A DNA stretch of 35,152 bases from NCBI GenBank assembly GCA_946059305.1, contig CAMGMU010000015.1, positions 1 to 35,152 on the forward strand, written 5' to 3'. Position 1 is the stretch's first letter. Every line of letters starts with the position of its first letter. Position numbers and translations under genes: made by a program. Below the pieces are notes generated by a model. The model saw only the letters and a program-made list of their open reading frames with translations. It was not told the origin of the DNA and did not search any database. The DNA is from an uncultured Bacteroidales bacterium. GTDB taxonomy: Bacteria; Bacteroidota; Bacteroidia; Bacteroidales; Paludibacteraceae. This document shows, piece after piece, positions 32,043 to 35,152 of this stretch.

Positions 32043-33428
32043 TTAATCACCGATATGTGAACGAACGCAACGGAAACCGATATACGAGCGGTCTTCGTAT
32101 TGCAACTCAAAGTCGCGAGCACCACACTGCAGGTAAGCTGAGATATCTTTCCAGCTACCACCCTTGATTACTTTGCGCTTGAGTGCATCGGGATCAGCCT
32201 GACGAGCCATGTAAACGAACTCCGGGTTGAGGTCGTTGGTATAAACGTTGTTGGTAGTCGTAAACGAGGTGGACGTCCATTCTGCTACGTTTCCTGCCAT
32301 ATCAAACAAGCCGAAATCATTCGGAGCAAACTGCGCTACGCGCATGGTTGACGTACCGGTATCATCGTTATATGCACCGCGGTAGGGCTTGAAGTTAGCG
32401 AGGAAGCATCCTTTGGCATCACGGGCATAATTACCGCCCCAAGGATACATACCGAGCTTACGACCGCCACGAGCGGCATACTCCCACTCTGCTTCGGTAG
32501 GCAAGCGATATACCATCGGGTCGATATTCGTATTATCCACCAAATAATCCGTACGCCAACGGCAGAAAGCATGTGCTTGCTCCCAAGTAACGCCTACAAC
32601 GGGATAGTCAGCAAAGCCGCGATGCGAGAAATATTTGAGAAGCATCGGGTCGTTGTAAGAGTACTGGAAATCGCGCACCCACACCATTGTGTCAGGATAG
32701 ATGCAGATAATCTTATGCGTAAGAAGATCTTTAGGTTCACGAAGCGTACGTTCAATCGTCATCTCCTGAATCACGCCGTTTTCATCCACCCATGAGCTGT
32801 CAACGCGCGACGTAGCATTGGGAGGATAGCATCCGCGGGCAACGTCATATTTGTTCTGCGGAAGCACTGCCTGGTCGTAGTTCATCCAGCTATAGCGATA
32901 GTGGAGAGCAGTGGTCTTAAGCTGTCCATCGGAGTAGAACATTGGCTGGAGCGCTTCATAGAGTTCGCTTTCGCCACCCGTCTGGAAAGCAGCTGCTTCG
33001 CGGGCGTAACGTTCCCAAAGTCCAGATGCCTTTTTCCAGTTCAAACGACCGGTTTCAGGAGTGAAATCATCGTTATCAATGCCGAGTGCAAATTCCTCTT
33101 CAAGACCATTAATGACAGCCAAACGGAGTGCAATCGAGTCGCGAACCCAGTTCACGAACTGCTTGTACTCATCGTTGGTGATTTCGGTCTCATCCATCCA
33201 GAAAGCCTGAACGGTACGCATCACCTGGTTGTCTTGTTGGCCGAAAACAGCGCTCTGCGTATTGGCACCCATGAGGAAACTACCCTTCTTAATAAACACC
33301 ATGCCATAAGGATCAGCTTCTTGGAAATTGCCATTCTGTCCTGCACCTACAAGTTCGCCTGCGGGCTTATTGCAACCTGCAACCAATGCCGCCAGGGCGA
33401 GAATCGGTAGAATCTTAAAAATCTTCAT
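32043..33428 (-). CDS. gldK: T9SS outer-membrane lipoprotein GldK/PorK
   Basis: 461 residues. The N-terminus MKIFKILPILALAALVAGC ends in a lipobox, with the acylated cysteine at C19. The body is a formylglycine-generating-enzyme (FGE/sulfatase-modifying) fold: FIKKGSFLMGANTQ, FWMDETEITNDEYKQFVNWV, VVGVTWEQAHAFCRWRTDYL, RLPTEAEWEYAARGGRKLGM, MAGNVAEWTSTSF, VIKGGSWKD and SYIGFRCVRS. In GldK/PorK this fold is structural, forming the outer-membrane ring with GldN/PorN, rather than acting as an enzyme. It lies between porP and gldL, as in the Porphyromonas gingivalis porPKLMN order. Confidence 0.96.
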   Translation of the reverse strand: MKIFKILPILALAALVAGCNKPAGELVGAGQNGNFQEADPYGMVFIKKGSFLMGANTQSAVFGQQDNQVMRTVQAFWMDETEITNDEYKQFVNWVRDSIALRLAVINGLEEEFALGIDNDDFTPETGRLNWKKASGLWERYAREAAAFQTGGESELYEALQPMFYSDGQLKTTALHYRYSWMNYDQAVLPQNKYDVARGCYPPNATSRVDSSWVDENGVIQEMTIERTLREPKDLLTHKIICIYPDTMVWVRDFQYSYNDPMLLKYFSHRGFADYPVVGVTWEQAHAFCRWRTDYLVDNTNIDPMVYRLPTEAEWEYAARGGRKLGMYPWGGNYARDAKGCFLANFKPYRGAYNDDTGTSTMRVAQFAPNDFGLFDMAGNVAEWTSTSFTTTNNVYTNDLNPEFVYMARQADPDALKRKVIKGGSWKDISAYLQCGARDFELQYEDRSYIGFRCVRSHIGD

Positions 33429-33494
33429 ACTATTTGTTGCTTATTATTTCTCTAAATTTGTGTTTCAAATGTGCTTTCAGACGTGCTTATACTG

Positions 33495-34454
33495 CTATAA
33501 GAAACGTACACTTTTGTATTTGTTTGTTCGCTTCGGGCGGATGATATTGAATCCATAACTGAGATAAATCTCATGGTTTCCATAGCTCTCAAGAAGCAGT
33601 TTGGAGGTCGGCAATTCGTAGTTGTATCCGAGCTCTAATCCACTGATGATTTCCATCCCGAGCAATAGTCCTACCCCATCGAGCACCCGGTAGCTCAATC
33701 CCCAATGGTATCGTTCTTTGAACTTCGTCATGAGGGTCAAGTCGAGATTCCAACTGGCGAAATCAGTCATCAGCATAGCTGAAGGCTGCAGTGCAAAATC
33801 AGAATTCCTGATTTTAAATTGGTACGCACCCGTGACGTAGAGTGTGCCGCGCACGCGCATACTGATTTCGTTGGTGCTACCCGATTGGTTGATTAACTCT
33901 ACGCGGGGTTGCAAGATATGCGAATAACTGACTCCTGCAAACCAGCGCGAAGTGCTGTAATACAAACCAGCGCCCATGTCAAACTGCATGCCTGACGATT
34001 CGCTAACGGGGATAGCGGGGTCTGAACCGATATGAATTTCTGAGCCAGCAGCTTCCATATCGCCCAGGTTAACGCTGTCGCCGGTAAAGATGATATTCAC
34101 CAAACCGAGCTCTATGCCTATACCCAGATATCCTTTGCCTATCTTCTGACGATACGCGTATTGCGCACAAAACGTCTGGTTTTTCCAAAGGCCGTACATG
34201 TCGTTGAGCACCTTCAAGCCCGCGCCGTGACGCGTTTTTCCAATGTGGAAAGCAGAGGTGAGGGTAAAATACGTGCTCATCGGAGCCCCCTCTATTCCGG
34301 TAAACTGCATGCGATGCGTTGCACTTACCTTCATCAGCTCGCCTTCACCCACTGCGGCGGGGTTGAAAGACGTAGGCATGTACATATAGTGTCCCAATTG
34401 CGGGTCGAACTGTGCTTTTAGCATGCCTGCTATGAGAAGCAGGCTCACGATCAT
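33495..34454 (-). CDS. porP: PorP/SprF family T9SS outer-membrane protein
   Basis: 319 residues from the ATG at 34454, which gives a short signal peptide (MIVSLLLIAGMLKAQ) and begins 16 bp after the DUF2795 stop. An in-frame ATG at 34559 would add 35 residues and overlap the DUF2795 gene by about 90 bp, so I reject it; a non-ATG start slightly upstream cannot be excluded. Family features: FDPQLGHYMYMPTSFNPAAV directly after the signal, HRMQFTGIEGAPMSTYFTLT, GAGLKVLNDMYGLWKNQTF, then alternating beta strands to LEISGLELGYNY-like and EIYLSYGFNI near the end, as in membrane barrels. PorP/SprF proteins associate with PorK/PorE or act as anchors for T9SS cargo. Confidence 0.9.
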   Translation of the reverse strand: MIVSLLLIAGMLKAQFDPQLGHYMYMPTSFNPAAVGEGELMKVSATHRMQFTGIEGAPMSTYFTLTSAFHIGKTRHGAGLKVLNDMYGLWKNQTFCAQYAYRQKIGKGYLGIGIELGLVNIIFTGDSVNLGDMEAAGSEIHIGSDPAIPVSESSGMQFDMGAGLYYSTSRWFAGVSYSHILQPRVELINQSGSTNEISMRVRGTLYVTGAYQFKIRNSDFALQPSAMLMTDFASWNLDLTLMTKFKERYHWGLSYRVLDGVGLLLGMEIISGLELGYNYELPTSKLLLESYGNHEIYLSYGFNIIRPKRTNKYKSVRFL

Positions 34455-34470
34455 TACTGACCGAAATACG

Positions 34471-34692
34471 TTAATACTCTTCTTCGTTGAAGAAAAAGTC
34501 CTCTTTCTGAGGATAGTCGGGCCATATGTCCTCAATCGTCTCATATTCTTCTTCTTCATCTTCGAGTTCCTGAAGGTTTTCGATCACCTCCATCGGCGCA
34601 CCGATGCGATTTGCATAATCGAGCAACTCTTCTTTGGTTGCCGGCCATGGTGCATCCTCTAATTTTGATGCCATTTCAAGCGTCCAATACAT
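34471..34692 (-). CDS. DUF2795 small acidic protein
   Basis: 73 residues from the ATG at 34692 (MYWTLEMASKLEDAPWPATK). An ATG at 34728 would add 12 residues without resemblance to the family. Motifs KEELLDYANRIGAPMEVIEN, EEYETIEDIWPDYP and DFFFNEEEY match the short Bacteroidota DUF2795 proteins. It is soluble and strongly acidic, with no signal peptide. Function is unknown. As the first gene after the promoter at 34770-34800, it leads the porP-gldKLMN transcript, and its stop is 16 bp before porP. Confidence 0.9.
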   Translation of the reverse strand: MYWTLEMASKLEDAPWPATKEELLDYANRIGAPMEVIENLQELEDEEEEYETIEDIWPDYPQKEDFFFNEEEY

Positions 34693-34769
34693 CTTTTCTA
34701 ACTGGTTTTTGGTCGATAAAGAGCGCAATTCTCCCTATCAACCGGATACTATTTCTCGAAAATATCGTG

Positions 34770-34800
34770 CAAAAGTAGTAAAAACTTTTGATTAAAGCAA
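34770..34800 (-). promoter_or_regulatory. Bacteroidetes-type promoter for the DUF2795-porP-gldKLMN operon
   Basis: The minus strand reads TTG (34800-34798), a 20-bp spacer and TACTTTTG (34777-34770), a good match to TTTG-N19/20-TAnnTTTG although the -33 box is TTTG shortened to CTTG. The predicted start near 34763 gives a leader of about 70 nt before the ATG at 34692. The -7 box also forms one arm of a small palindrome CAAAAGT/ACTTTTG (34770-34790). Confidence 0.65.
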
Positions 34801-34808
34801 GTTTTTTT

Positions 34809-35152
34809 TCATTTTTCCCACAAAAAAAGATCTTTTTTCTCGTTTTGGGCTACTTTTTTTGATAAAATGAATAAAAAATCACTCAATCTATTGACAAATT
34901 GCAGTGTGAGGCGTGCTTGATCGGTTTCGTTGTGCGTGAGTTCAAACAGCTCCACCATGCGCCGTTCGAGTCGTCGGCAAATGGTGCGGCAAATATGGCA
35001 TCTCGAAATGCGTTCGCTGCCCCCAGGAATGATGAATGCGAAGACCTTCGGAAGGGTATTTTCTATATCATCTATGGCAGTTTCGAGAAAACGTACATCT
35101 TCCTCTTTGATGCTGGTGGCATCGGTGGGTACGGTCTTCTCGTCGAGCGCCA
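34809..35152 (-). CDS. ATP:cob(I)alamin adenosyltransferase, C-terminal part, cut by the window edge
   Basis: An open frame enters from the right edge and ends at the TGA at 34809-34811, giving about 113 residues. Readable motifs: ALDEKTVPTDATSIKEEDVR, FLETAIDDIENTLPKVFAF, IIPGGSERISRCHICRTICR, RLERRMVEL, QFVNRLSDFLFILSKKVAQN. These match the PduO/MMAB-type adenosyltransferase, where PGGS, the CHICRT(I/V)CRR(L/A)ERR helix and the NRLSD motif line the ATP and cobalamin sites. The enzyme makes adenosylcobalamin from cob(I)alamin and ATP. The N-terminal half with the ATP-binding TKTGD-type motif lies outside the window. It ends with an unusual Lys-rich tail (KKVAQNEKKDLFLWEK). Confidence 0.88.
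   Translation of the reverse strand, partial: ALDEKTVPTDATSIKEEDVRFLETAIDDIENTLPKVFAFIIPGGSERISRCHICRTICRRLERRMVELFELTHNETDQARLTLQFVNRLSDFLFILSKKVAQNEKKDLFLWEK

Noticed and set aside
32043..33428. Active formylglycine-generating enzyme or sulfatase maturase
   Set aside because: The FGE fold is clear, but the lipobox and its place between porP and gldL identify the structural T9SS lipoprotein GldK/PorK.
1..35152. tRNA or rRNA genes
   Set aside because: I saw no cloverleaf-like segment with TTCGA-type T-loops in the intergenic regions, and no rRNA-like sequence. A covariance scan would be needed to be certain.

Overview
The window reads as chromosomal DNA from a Bacteroidota bacterium, most likely of the order Bacteroidales. 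It carries a type IX secretion (T9SS) core operon, a giant secreted protein with a T9SS C-terminal sorting domain, the ftsX-DUF3098-uppP-truB-queA housekeeping cluster usual for the phylum, and promoters of the Bacteroidetes TTTG-N19/20-TAnnTTTG type. I cannot place it to genus.

Layout, left to right. (1) 1-442: intergenic, with arrays of tiny hairpins, two copies of a 15-17 bp repeat, and a terminator. (2) 443-12082 (-): one 3,879-residue secreted multidomain protein built from lectin-like and fibronectin-III-like modules. (3) 12083-12718: intergenic, with a divergent promoter pair, a third, inverted copy of the edge repeat, a hairpin and four phased 11-bp repeats. (4) 12719-22591 (-): eight co-directional, mostly tightly packed genes around a 1,030-residue tubulin/FtsZ-like protein. 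(5) 22592-23508: no convincing gene, but divergent promoters and a roughly 520-nt leader rich in hairpins. (6) 23509-24411 (+): a PCMD-like secreted protein, converging on (7) queA, truB, uppP, DUF3098 and ftsX (all -). (8) 28517-34692 (-): gldN, gldM, gldL, gldK, porP and a DUF2795 gene. (9) The right edge holds the C-terminal part of a cob(I)alamin adenosyltransferase.

How the parts fit together. The gldKLMN/porP operon builds the T9SS motor, periplasmic shaft and outer-membrane ring/anchor parts. The giant protein at the left is a predicted cargo of that system. The ftsX-queA block serves cell division, undecaprenyl-phosphate recycling and tRNA modification.

The least explained part is the tubulin-like operon. 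It pairs a cytosolic tubulin-superfamily protein with two integral membrane proteins. One of these puts a predicted zinc ribbon on the cytosolic side and an Ala/Glu-rich stalk plus MORN repeats on the other side. Five predicted exported proteins follow, including a TolA-like Ala-rich coiled-coil protein, an NTF2-like protein and a PEGA/TPR-like protein. I read this as a candidate envelope-spanning, cytoskeleton-linked system of unknown function. That reading is inference from gene content and order, not a recognised pathway.
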